64,000 nucleotides of DNA from Anaeramoeba ignava (taxonomy: Eukaryota; Metamonada; Anaeramoebidae). The notes below the pieces were generated by a model that ran no database searches, was not told the origin of the DNA, and saw only the letters and a list, made by a program, of their open reading frames with translations. The translations under genes and the position numbers were made by a program. How positions within the stretch are numbered: the first letter of the stretch is position 1; each line of letters opens with the position of its first letter. Shown here piece after piece: positions 36,101-48,300 of the stretch. The stretch spans positions 186,001 to 250,000 of the forward strand of contig JAPDFW010000033.1 of assembly GCA_028826165.1 (NCBI GenBank), in the 5' to 3' direction.

Positions 36101-38435
36101 CATGATCTGTTGGTATTAATTCATTAATAAAATTAAGAACTTCTTCTTTTAAACCAGTTTGTTTTGAAATGGTTTCAAAATTGTCACTAATTTTGTGCAT
36201 TCTTTTATTTTTTAATTTTTCAGTCTCTTTTTTCATTTTTTCGAATTCTTCAGCTTCTTTTTTTTGTTGGTCTTCTGTAAGAAGAAATTCGCAAAATAAT
36301 AAAAAGGAATTATTAATGATGATTTGTTTTCTAAACTTGAAAAATTCCTTAATCTGCTTCATAGACTTTTCGCTAATGTTATCAAAATTTTTAAGGTTAT
36401 CAATGAATTCTTTTTCATGTTGCAATGGAATTTCTTGATCAATTTTATTAATTCTAATTGCATCACTTGAAATGCTTTCTTGCCATTTAAGCCAGTTTTC
36501 TTTTATTTGTTTGCAAATATATTCAAATTTTATTTGGGTATTATTTTTATCACTGATTGTGTTTTGGAGTATTTCTTTGTAAAAATGATTATCATATTTT
36601 TGAATGTGATATGGGATCTCATTATTTTTAATCTCTTTAATAAATTGTTCAAATTCCTCGATTTTTATCGTTTTTTGATTAAATTTATGGAGATTTGTGA
36701 AATTTTGGGTTTGACCATATTTAAATTCATAAAAAAAATTTTGGGAATTAGCAGGAAGTTGTTTTCTGAAATCTCCGAAAATTTTGCTAAATTGGGCAAT
36801 TTTTGTATTGTTAGATAATAAAGAAATGAACTTAGACAAACTATCTTTGTTGTGTAAATAAAATTCAACTTCTTTTAGGGTAACGTTTTCTTTTGATTGA
36901 ATTATAAAATAAAATTGGTTTATTCCTTGATAATATTCATTTAATTTTTGGATAAATTCTTTTTCAAATTTCGATAATTGTCCTTGAGAATTTGTTTCAT
37001 TTGGATATTTTTTTTTAAATTTAATAAACAAAAGTAATGATTTATACCATTTTTCATGTCCAGGAATAATATCCTTTTGCGTAATAATATATTCCCATTG
37101 TTTAGGTTTAACAAGTTCATTTTTTAGATTTGTATTGTATTTTGTCAAAAAGGAAATTTGAATTTTGGAAGCTAAATTTAAATTTCCTGATTCTAGAAAT
37201 TGATCGAAAAAGTTTTGTGTTTTGAGCATTTTTTGATATAATATTCCTGTTTGTTCTTGTGAATAATTTATAAATTCAAGAGTTTGATTTTGCCTTTCAT
37301 ACTCTTTATAAGCTTTAGAATTAAAAATTTGAAGTAAGTTATCCAATTTTTTTTTATTATTTTTTTCAGTAAAAGAGGGTTGATATTGAAGATTTTGAAT
37401 AGCTAATTGAGAAATTTTATTTTGATTTTGATTTTGATTATTTCGATTTTTGAAACAAGGAAATCCAATCCAAAATTCAAACCAATTTTCTAATGTTGGA
37501 AAAGTAATTTTTTTCAATAATTCTTGGAAGCCTTTCATTTGGAAAAGTTGAGATTCTGAATTCTCGAAAAAAGAATGGATAAAATTCCAATTTGCTTTTT
37601 TTGAATTCATTTTGAGCTTGAAAAGAAAATTAGCAATTGTTTGAGGAATATCTTTTCTTGTTTCTAAAAATGAAACGATACAAATCTTTAAATCATCTTG
37701 ATTAATTTCTTTTGGACGCTTGAAATAATAGACAGATTTATTGTTTGTGAAATCAAGAGAAAAAGTATCAAAAAGAGGAAGAAATCGAATTTTGATTTGA
37801 CTATTTGTTTGTGAAATTTTTTGAAGTAAAGGATAAATTTTTTTATAAGGATTCTTATTATTGGAACGTTTATGAGCAAAATGTATTATTTTATTGATTT
37901 CAATGAAGGTTTCTTTTGTGCATTGAGATAATAATTGTGTAAAAATGTTTTCATGAAAAGGGGAACTTAAAAGAAAAAGAAATCGGGAAATAATTTGAGG
38001 ATCTAAAGTTTGGAATTGATAATTTTGATTTTGATTTTGATCTTGATCGTTTTCTAAATGAATTTTTTGTATTGCTTCATCTAAAAATGCAGAAAAGATT
38101 TGTAAAAATGTATCAAAATCTTTTTTATTTGTTTCCTTCTTGTATTTTTCTTGATTGGATTTAGAAATATAATTATTTATTGCATTGAACATTAAATAAG
38201 TATTTAAGTTTTCACAATCAAAATGGAATAAAATCTGTTTTTTAGTCATTTCAACTTTTATATTTTGAGAATTATTTATTGAATAAGAAAAGGAATTTTC
38301 AGATTGAAAATAGAAAAAATGAATTCCATGTAAAGGAAACTTTGAATGATAAGATTTGTTGTCAATTTTAAGAATAGGATCAATAGAAGAAAGATCTTTT
38401 GAGATATAAATTAAAATAAAATCTTTTATTTCCAT
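30109..38435 (-). CDS. RNF213-like AAA+ protein lacking the E3 ligase module
   Basis: Exon 1 is 38435-32312 and exon 2 is 32234-30109, giving 2,749 residues with no break. The first ATPase unit has Walker A VGETGCGKTALVK, Walker B FILFFDELNTAS, IQLIGSINPYRKR, YRVHEIPNSL and SLRDVSRTLRVFRWL. The second has Walker A GKPGTSKSLS, created by splicing out the 77-base intron, and Walker B LGVVILDEVALAELSPDLPL. Further RNF213-type landmarks follow: RDFYYFVKMIGY, NIIMLCKSENLYEPLYDLLNQ, VVHPKFRIIAISE and ILSRFEKYYF. In RNF213 the ATPase core carries a large E3 part with RING and RZ fingers. Here the protein ends about 300 residues after the last AAA landmark with no Cys/His zinc pattern, after a KSKN repeat. 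The long N-terminal region is Lys/Phe/Asn-rich and alpha-helical in character. A role as a mechanochemical AAA+ machine is family inference; ubiquitin transfer by a RING is not expected. Confidence 0.9.
32235..32311 (-). other. 77-base intron inside the second Walker A motif
   Basis: Donor GTAAAT falls after GGAAAACCAG and acceptor AAAAG before GAACATCAAAATC, so GKPG and TSKS are joined only after splicing. The intron itself is mostly AAT/AAAT repeats, so without splicing an Asn-rich tail would follow GKPG and end soon after. Confidence 0.85.
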
Positions 38436-38450
38436 TTTTTAAAAAAAGAA

Positions 38451-38463
38451 AAAAAATGAAAAT
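38451..38463 (-). promoter_or_regulatory. Candidate promoter motif, RNF213-like gene
   Basis: TTTTCATTTTTTT read on the minus strand, about 16-28 bases before the ATG. A weaker second copy lies near 38500. Confidence 0.3.
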
Positions 38464-38574
38464 TTAAAGATCCACTTTTTTATTTAAATTTTTTTTTTAA
38501 AATGAAAAGGGGAAAAAAAATAAAAAAATAAAAGAAGAAAAAATAAAAAAAGATAAAAAAAAAGATTAGTTTTT

Positions 38575-38617
38575 CTTAAAGAATGTTTCTTAAAGAATGT
38601 TTCTTAAAGAATGTTGC
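38575..38617 (-). repeat. 14-base tandem repeat spanning the end of the ubiquitin-like gene
   Basis: Three copies of TTCTTAAAGAATGT on the plus strand, each with the palindromic core TTCTTAAAGAA. On the minus strand the first unit encodes the last residues and stop (ATTCTTTAA = I-L-stop), so the C-terminal codons are part of the repeat. Confidence 0.85.
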
Positions 38618-38939
38618 ATGCTTTCTTTTGTGAAGGTTGAGAAACAACTTGATAATTTTGGTTAAATGAATTTTTTGTTGGAATTGCATCAGGTTCATTT
38701 GGATTAGCGTTATCTCCCCCTCTTGTAAGAACCAAATGAATTGTTGTTTTTTCTTGAATGCGATAATCTTGAAAAGTTTGATCATCTTGTAATGTGTTTC
38801 CTGCTAAAATGAATTTTTGTTGTGAAAATGGTATTCCTTGTGATTGTTCAAGTTCTTTTTTTAAATTTAAGATTGTATCTTGTGGTGAAACATCAAATGC
38901 AAATTGTTTTCCTGTTAATGTTTTAACAAAAATTTTCAT
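38604..38939 (-). CDS. Ubiquitin-like protein with C-terminal CaaX box
   Basis: 111 residues, single exon, ATG at 38939. Residues 1-74 follow ubiquitin closely: MKIFVKTLTGK, DTILNLKK, GIPFSQQKFILAG, DYRIQEKTTIHLVL, then RGG. The hydrophobic patch (Leu8, Ile44, Val70 equivalents) is kept. Lys6, Lys11 and Lys27 equivalents are present, while Lys48 is Asn and Lys63 is Glu, and the C-terminal arm is one residue short. Instead of ending at GG, the protein continues for 36 residues and finishes ACNIL, a plausible CaaX box (X = Leu suggests geranylgeranylation). This layout resembles plant and animal membrane-anchored ubiquitin-fold (MUB) proteins. Alternatively, a protease could cut after GG and free a conjugatable modifier. 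It lies 168 bases upstream of the RNF213-like gene on the same strand. Confidence 0.88.
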   Translation of the reverse strand: MKIFVKTLTGKQFAFDVSPQDTILNLKKELEQSQGIPFSQQKFILAGNTLQDDQTFQDYRIQEKTTIHLVLTRGGDNANPNEPDAIPTKNSFNQNYQVVSQPSQKKACNIL

Positions 38940-39374
38940 ATTTTAATAAAATAAAAAAATGAAAACAACAAAAATGAAAAAAAAATTTAATTTTTGTTCC
39001 CTTTTTTTGATTAGATTTTTAATTTTAAATTTAATTTAATTTTAAATTTAATTTTTGATTTAATTTTTGATTAAAATAATTTAATTTAAATAATTTAATT
39101 TAAATAATTTAATTTAAATATTTTGATTTAAATAATTTGATTTAAATAATTTAATTTAAATAATTTAATTTAAATATTTTGATTTAAATATTTTAATTTA
39201 AATATTTTGATTTAAATAATTTTAATTTAAATAATTTGATTTAAATATTTTGATTTAAATTTTTTGATTAAAATGTGGAAAATGAACGAAAAATTTTTTA
39301 AAATTTTTTCATTTTTTTTTTCGATTTTTTTTATTTATACCTTTTTCAGAAAATAAATTACAAAAACAATTAAA
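38940..39374. other. Divergent promoter region with ATTTAAATAATTTG repeats
   Basis: Lies between the start codons of the ubiquitin-like gene and the armadillo gene. The motif TTTTTCATTTTT is at 38970-38985 on the minus strand and TTTTTTCATTTTTTTTTT at 39306-39320 on the plus strand. Between them is a degenerate AATTTAAATAATTTGATTTA repeat. No gene is visible. Confidence 0.65.
39306..39320 (+). promoter_or_regulatory. Candidate promoter motif, armadillo gene
   Basis: TTTTTCATTTTTTTTTT about 55-70 bases before the ATG. Confidence 0.35.
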
Positions 39375-42300
39375 ATGAGCAAAAAAAACACACAAGAACT
39401 TTTCAACATTCTTTCACAATTTATCTCTACAACAAATCCAAATACTCAAGTAGTAAATGCAACAGGAACATCTAATTCAAATGAAGAAAGTAAAAGAAAA
39501 TTTTTCTTTCTCTATTAATTCTATTTACAAAAATAAATATAACTCCGTTTTCTTTTGTTATTTTTTTTAGATACATTTCAACTTGAAAATTTAACACAAA
39601 ATTTAACTTCATCTTTACAAAAAAAGTCTAATCAAAATCAAGAAACAAGTATAATAAATTAAAATCAAAATCAAAATCAAAATCAAATATTAAAATTAAA
39701 ATCAAAATCTAAATCAAAATCAAATATTAAAATTAAAATTAAAATTAAAATTAAAATTAAAATCAAAATTAAAATCAAAATCAAAAAATTAAAATCAAAA
39801 TCAAAATCAAAATCAAAATTAAAATCAAATCCAAAATCAAAATCAAAAATCAAAATTAAAATTAAAATTAAAATCAAAATCAAATATTAAAATCAAAATC
39901 AAAATCAAAATCAAAATCAAAATCAAAATTAAAATTAAAATTAAAATTAAATATTAAAATCAAAATTAAAATCAAAATTAAAATCAAAATTAAAATTAAA
40001 ATTAAATATTAAAATCAAAATCAAAATCAAAATTAAAATTAAAATCAAAATCAAAATCAAAATCAAAATTAAAATCAAAATTAAAATTAAAATTAAATAT
40101 TAAAATCAAAATCAAAATCAAATATTAAAATCAAAATCAAAATCAAAATCAAAATCAAAATCAAAATTAAAATTAAAATTAAAATCAAAATCAAAATCAA
40201 AATCAAAATAAATCAAAATCAAAATAAATCAAAATCAAAATTAAAATCAAAATCAAGAAACAAGTATAATAAATTAAAATAAAAATCAAAATTAAAATAA
40301 AAATCAAAATTAAAATTAAAATTAAAATCAAAATTAAAATTAAAATCAAAATCAAAATCAAAATCAAAATTAAAATCAAAATTAAAATTAAAATTATAAT
40401 TAAAATTAAAATTAAAATCAAAATCAAAATTAAAATTAAAATCAAAATTAAAATCAAAATCAAAATCAAAATTAAAATTAAAATTAAAATCAAAATCAAA
40501 ATCAAAATTTAGAAAAAGATACATGTCAAACACTTATCCAAAAATTAAATCATTTTTCACAAGATTCTAATTACTACAATAAAATTTTTAAAGATTTAAT
40601 AAATTTAAACTTAAAGAATGAATGTAAATTATATACAAAAAAAAAAGAAGGATAAAATCAAAATTCATTTTATTTATTTATTCAAAATTAAAATTTAAAA
40701 AACAAAGCAAACCAAAAAGAAATAAAAAAAATAAATGGTACTCAAATGATTATATCTAAAATGAATCAATTCATAAATGATAAAACTCTTCAAAATTCAG
40801 GAATTGAAATTTTGGAAAATCTTTCATTTGATAATCCAGGTAAAAAAAAAAGAATTTTTACTTCAGAAAATCAAAACAAATTGATTTAATTTCCTTTCTT
40901 TAAATAAATTTGAAAGAGAATCAACTTGAAATTGCAGAAGCTCAAGGAATTCAAACAATCAGTGAATCAATGAAAACATTCTTATTTGATATGAATATTC
41001 AATATTTGGGATGTCGAGCTTTAGAAAATATTTCTTCAAATCAAAGTAAATTTGCAACAATATAATATAAAAATAATTCCTTTTTTTTGTAATTCATTTA
41101 TAAATAATTAAGATAACTGTATTCAAATGAGAAAACAAAATGGAATTGATCGGATTCTTCAAACAATGAGAAATTTTTACAGTTCTCAAGATATTCAAGA
41201 AATTTCTTGTAGAATTTTAGGAAATGTTTGTTTTGATGAAAGTAAATATTTAAAATTCAAAAAATACTTAAAAAAGAGAAGTATAAAAAAAAAATCTTTT
41301 TAGATAATAAAATCGAAGTTAATAAACAAGAAGGAATCCAAAAAATTATCCAAGCAATGATTAATTATGAATATAATGAGAATATCCAAGAAAACTCATG
41401 TAGAGCTTTAAGAATTTTAGCTTATCATAATCCTTGTAGATAAATTCAATTATTATTTTTTCAATTCCTTTTATTGATTTTTCTTTTTCTTTTTTCAAAT
41501 CAAAAAGCAAACCAAGAAACCATCCGTTCAATAAAAGGGATTCAATTAATTATCAAAGCTATGAAACATTTTACAGGAAATGCGCACCTTCAATATTTTG
41601 GATGTGGAGCTTTGGGAAATATTGCAGAAGATGATTGTATTTTATATTAAAACAAATAATTCAAAAAAATAATATTATTAATTATCATAATAGCAAATCA
41701 ATTTACACATTTAGAGGAAATTGAAACAATTATTCACTTGTTAAAAAGATTACCAGATCATCAAGAAATTCTATTTCAAGGAATTGGAGCTATAGGAATT
41801 ATGGCTTCTAAAAGCTCAAGTAAATTAAAATCAAAATCAAAATCAAAATCAAAATAAAAATAAAATTAAAATCAAAATCAAAATCAAAATCAAAATCAAA
41901 ATCAAAATTTAAATCAAAATCTAAATCAAAATCAAAATTTAAAATTTAAATTAAAATCAAAATCAAAATCAAAATAAAAATCAAAATCAAAATCAAAATC
42001 AAAATCAAAATCAAAATCAAAATAAAAATCAAAATAAAAATCAAAATTAAAATTAAAATTAAAATCAAAATTTAAAATCAAAATTAAAATCAAAATCAAA
42101 ATTAAAATCAAAATCAAAATCAAAATTAAAATCAAAATTAAAATTAAAATTTAAATTTAAAAAAATCAAAATCAAAATCTAAAAAAATCAAAATCAAAAT
42201 CAAAATAAAAATCAAAATCAAAATCAAAATCAAAATCAAAATCAAAATCAATTTAAAAATCAAAATTAAAATCAAAATCAAAATTAAAATAAAAATCAAA

Positions 42301-45300
42301 ATTAAAATCAAAATTAAAAATTCAAATTAAAATAAAAATTGTAGTAAATCAAAATAAAATTAAAGAATTAAACGGAATTGAAATGATTATTAATACATTA
42401 AATAAATTTCCTTATAATATGGATGTAACAATGAATTGTTGTGGAGCTTTAGGTTTTCTTTCAGTAAAAAACAAAGGTAATTTTAACTTTTTCTTTAAAA
42501 TCCAAAATATTTAAATCCAAATTTTTAAATAGAAAATCAAAATAAAATTCGATGGTTAAAAGGAATTGAAGAAATTATTAAAGTTTCATTCAAATTTTCA
42601 AATAACTCACAATTTCAATCAATTTCTATTAATGCTTTATCCTATATTGCAAAGAAAAATGAAGGTAAATATCAAAATAATTAAGATTTGGGAATTTATT
42701 TATTCATTCCAAATAAAAATCAAAAGAAAATCAAAATAAGATTCGATATTCAAGAGGATTTGAGTTAGTTGTAAAAGCTATGAAAATGTATAAAGATATT
42801 CCAGAAGTGCAAGAGAATTCATCCAAATTTTTAAGCAAATTTCTTCAGAATAATTATGGTAAAAATAATAAAAATAATAAAAATAAGAAGAAGAATTATC
42901 ATAGATATTAAATTCAAAAATATCAAGAAAATCAAATTTCTACTCAAATCAAAGAAGTAATCCAATGTGTTATTGAAGCAATGAAAAATTTCCCTAATAA
43001 CCAACAAATTCAACTTTATGGATGTGCTACTTTGATGTACTGTGGAATAAATAATGGTAAATTTCAAACAAAAACAAAAACAAAAACAAAAAATTATCTT
43101 TAATTAACTAACTTTGATTTTTTTTTCATTCCAAAAAAAAAAAAAGAAAATGAAAAAATTATTACGAAATCAAAAGGAATTAAAACAGTTATTTTCTCCT
43201 TGAACAATTTCCCAAATGATCCTAAACTTCAATATTATGGATGTAGAATTTTTTTTAATCATGTTTATAATAATGGTAAGCTAAAATTAAAATTCAAATA
43301 CAAAATCAAACATGAAATGATTTGTTTTATTAAAATTTTAAATTAGAAGGATTAATTTCTGGAAATAAAACAGAACAAATTGAAACAATTATTAAAACAA
43401 TGGCTAGATTTCCAAATTATGAGAAGCTTCAACTCCAATGTTGCTCTATTTTATTGAATTTTTCTATTGATATTTGTAATAATCCAAAAATATAAAATTA
43501 AAATCCAAAAATTTTATAAAAAAAAAACATTTAGCAATTCAAAGAAAAATAGGAAATTTAGAAGGAATTGAATTAATTATTAAATCAATGAACAATTTCC
43601 CAAATAACCAACATATTCAAGAAAATGGAAATGGAGCTTTATTGAATATTTCTTTTAATAATGAAGGTAAAAACAATAAAACTATTTGGAAAATCAAAAC
43701 AATAGATTTAGGAAATAAATTTTTTTAGAAAATCAAAGAAAAATAGGAAATTTAGAAGGAATTGAAACAATTATTAAATCAATGAACAATTTCCCAAATA
43801 ACCAGCATATTCAAGAAAATGGAAATGGAGCTTTATTGAATATTTCTTTTAATAATGAAGGTAAAAACAATAAAACTATTTGGACAATCAAAACAATAGA
43901 TTTAGGAAATTAATAATCAAAATTTATATAATAATTTAAAAGAAAATCAAAAAGAAATTGGAAAATTGAAAGGAATTGAAACAATTATTAAATCAATGAA
44001 TAGTTTCCCAAATAATCAAGAAATTCAATATCAAGGATGTGGAGCCTTATTGAATATTGCTTTTAATAATGAAGGTAAAAATAATAAAACTATTTGGAAA
44101 ATCAAAACAATAGATTTAGGAAATTAATAATCAAAATTTATATAATAATTTAAAAGAAAATCAAAAAGAAATTGGAAAATTGAAAGGAATTGAAACAATT
44201 ATTAAATCAATGAACAATTTCCCAAATAACCAACATATTCAAGAAAATGGAAATGGAGCCTTACTGAATATTGCTTTTAATAATGAAGGTAAAAACAATA
44301 AAACTATTTGGAAAATCAAAACAATAGATTTAGGAAATTAATAATCAAAATTTATATAATAATTTAAAAGAAAATCAAAAAGAAATTGGAGAATTGAAAG
44401 GAATTGAAGCAATTATTAAATCAATGAATAGTTTCCCAAATAATAAAGAAATTCAATCCCAAGGATGTGGAGCCTTATGGAGTATTTCTTCTATCAATAT
44501 TGGTAAAAAAAATAAATTCAAAATCAAAATCAAAAAAAATATGAATTAATTTCTTAATTTAAAAATTACAAAATTGAAAAGAAAATCAAGAAGAAATTTT
44601 GAGATTAAAAGGAGTTGAAACGATTATTAAATTAATGGATAATTTTCCAGATAATCAAGAAATACAAGAAAATGGATTTGGTATTTTAGCAACTATTTCT
44701 TATGAAAACAAAGGTAATTTTATTTGAAATTTAATTTTTAAACAAAATTCAAAAATCAAAAAATTCAAATAAACAATCCAAAATTCAGAATTTTTTGGAG
44801 ATCAAGAAATTGAAAAAGCGATCATCAAAACAATGGAAAAATTTTCAATCAATCAGACTATTTTATATAAAGGATGTGAATTTTTAAGAAATATTTCATT
44901 CAATAATAGTAAAAATTAAAATTAAAATTAAAATTAAAATTAAAATTAAAATTTAAAAAATCAAAATCAGAGAAACAAAATGAAATTAGGAATTCTAAAG
45001 GAATTGAAACAATCATTAAAATAATGAATGATTTTTCTGAGAATAAAGAAATTCAAAAGAAAGCATTTACTGCTTTATTGAATATTTCATTTCAGAATAA
45101 ACGTATTTATAATTAAAAATTAAAATTAAAATTATATTTAAAAATTAAAATTAAAACAAACAAAACAAAAGAAAATAAAAAAGAGATATTTGAATTGAAA
45201 GGAATTGAAACAGTTATTAATACAATGATTAAATTTGAAAATGATGAGAAAATTCAAGTAAAGGGATGTGAATTATTAACAATTCTCTCATTTAATGAAC

Positions 45301-48300
45301 AAGGTAAATATTCAGAATGAAAAAATCAAAAATCAAATTTAAATCCAAATTTAAAATTTAAAAAAAAAAAAGATATTCAGAAAGAAATTAAAAATATGAA
45401 AGGATTCGAAATTATTATCAAAATAATGAACAATTTCCCAGCAAATGAAGATATTATAGAAAGAGCGTGTGGGTTATTAAGGAATATTTCTTTAAATTTA
45501 TTAAGATTTAAAGGTAAATTTGAATTATTTTTAAAATTTATCCAAAAATTAAGTTTTTGTTTTTTTTGAAAAAGAAAGTGAAAAAGAAGATAATCTTGGT
45601 ATTCTAAAAATGAAAGAAATTGGAATAGTTATTAAAGCAATGAATATTTTTTTGGATAATCCAATTATTCAAGAAAATGGATGTGCAATTTTAAGTGTTA
45701 TTGCAGATAATGATGGTAAAACTATTAAAAAAAAAAAGTCTAAAAATAGAAAATCAAAAAAATAAATTATGGTATTTAAATTAAAAATCAAAGAGTATCG
45801 AAAAGAAATATGTGAATTGAAAGGAATTGGAAGAATTATTGAAACAATGAATAAATTTTTAGATAAAATGGAAATTCAATATCAAGGATGTTTATGTTTA
45901 TCCAATATTGGATTCAATAGCAAAGGTAATCAAAATCAAAATCAAAATCAAAATCAAAATCAAAATCAAAATCAAAATTAAATTTAAATCAAAATTCAAA
46001 TAGAAAATCAAAGAAAAATTGGAAAAATGAAAGGAATTGAAGCAATTTTGACAGCAATGAATAATTTTTCAGATCGAATAGAAATACAATTTCAAGGTTT
46101 TAGAGCTTTAGCAAATCTTGCATTTAACAAAAGTAAACAAAATCAAATTCAAATTCAAATTCAAAATCAAAATCAAAATCAAAATCAAAATTAAAATCAA
46201 AATCAAAATCAAAATTAAAATCAAAAATCAAAAATCAAAAATCAAAATTAAAATCAAAATCAAATTCAAATTCAAATTCAAAATCAAAATCAAAAGGAAA
46301 TCAAAGAAAAATTAGAGAAATGAAAGGAATTGAAACAATTTTCAAAGCAATGAATAATTTTTCAGAAAATGAACAAATTCAAGAAAAAGGAATTAAAGCT
46401 TTAATGAACATTGCATATGAAGAAGGTAAATAAAGATTTAGAGATTATCAAATAAAAACATTTCCTTTTTTTAAAAAAAAAATAAATAAAAATAAAACAG
46501 AAAATGGAAATAAAATAACTGAAATGAATGGAATAGAAATAATAATTCAAACAATGGAGAATTTTTCAAATAATGAAAAAATTCAAGAAAATGGATTAGG
46601 ATTAATGCTTAATATTTTATCATTTAATAATGAAGGTGTGTTATTTTTCTTTAAAAAAAAAAAATCCAAAAACAAATTAAAAGAAAGATTAATTTATAAA
46701 AAAAAAGAAAAGCAAAAGCATTTTGATGAAAGTTATGGAATTGATATTATTCTGAAACTAATGCGAAAATTTATAAATAATGAAGAATTTCAAGAAACTG
46801 GATGTGCAATTTTTATGAATATCTTATTTGATATTAATGGTAAAAATTCAAAATCAAAATCAAAATCAAAATTCAAAATCAAAATCAAAATCAAAATTTA
46901 AAATCAAAATCAAAATCAAAATCAAAAATCAAAAATCAAAAATCAAATTCAAAATCAAAATTCAAAATCAAAATCAAATTCAAAATCAAAATTCAAAATC
47001 AAAATCAAAATCAAAATCAAAATTCAAAATCAAAATCAAAATCAAAATCAAAATCAAAATCAAAATCAAAATCAAAATCAAAATCAAAATCAAAATCAAA
47101 ATCAAAATCAAAATCAAAATCAAAATTCAAAATCAAAATCAAATTCAAAATCAAAATCAAAATCAAAATTCAAAATCAAAATTCAAAATCAAAATCAAAA
47201 TCAAAATCAAAATCAAAATAAAAATAAAAATCAAAATCAAATTCAAAATCAAAAGAAAGTAAAGAAGCAAAAGGAGTTGAAACAATAATTTTAGCAATGA
47301 ATAGATTTCCAGAAAATAAAGAAATTCAAGAAAATGGATGTGGAGCATTGTGGAATATTGCATTTAATGAAAGTAAAAAACAAAAAACAAACAACAAAAA
47401 ATTTAAAAAGTGGAACTGAATTTTTTCTTTAAAAAAATGATAGAAAATAATGAAAAAATATCTGAAATGAATGGAATTTCAACAATTATTCAAACAATGA
47501 ATGAATTTGAAAATAATCCAAATATTCAATATCAAGGATTAAGAGCTTTATGGAATATTTCTGTTAATGATAGTAAAATCAAAATCAAATTAAAATCAAA
47601 ATCAAAATCAAAATCAAAATCAAAATTAAATTCAAAATCAAAATTAAATTCAAAATCAAAATTAAATTTAAAATAAAAATCAAATAGAAAATAAAACTAT
47701 AATTGCAGAATTGGATGGAACTAAAAAAATTATTCGAACAATGAGAAGATTTCCAAAAGATGAAATTATTCAAGTAACTGGATCTGGAGTATTAAGAAAT
47801 ATTATTGTTGAAAAAAGTAAATTAAAATATTAAATAAGATTTCCCTTTTATTAAATGAAAAATTATTAATCAAAAATAAATAGAAAATCAAGAGAAAATT
47901 GAAAAAATCAAAGGAATTCAAACAATTATTAATTTAATGAAAAACTTTCCAATAAATGAAAAAATTCAAGAAAATGGATGTGGGATATTATGCAATATTT
48001 TAGTTAATAAAAGTAAGAAATATCAATTTATTTTCTGTTTTTTTTATAAAATGGAAAGAGTTTTTAAAATCCAAAATTTTTTAATTTAGCAAATCAAAAA
48101 ACAATAAGAGAATTGAAAGGAATTCAAATAATTACTCAAGGAATGAAAGAGTTTCCAAAAAATCAAGTAATTCAAGAAAGTGGATGTAGATCTTTATGGA
48201 TTATGTCTTTTAGTACAAGTATTTAATAAAATTAAAATCAAAATCAAAATCAAAATCAAAATAATAATTTCCAAAAAAAAAAACCAAAAGAAAATAAAGA

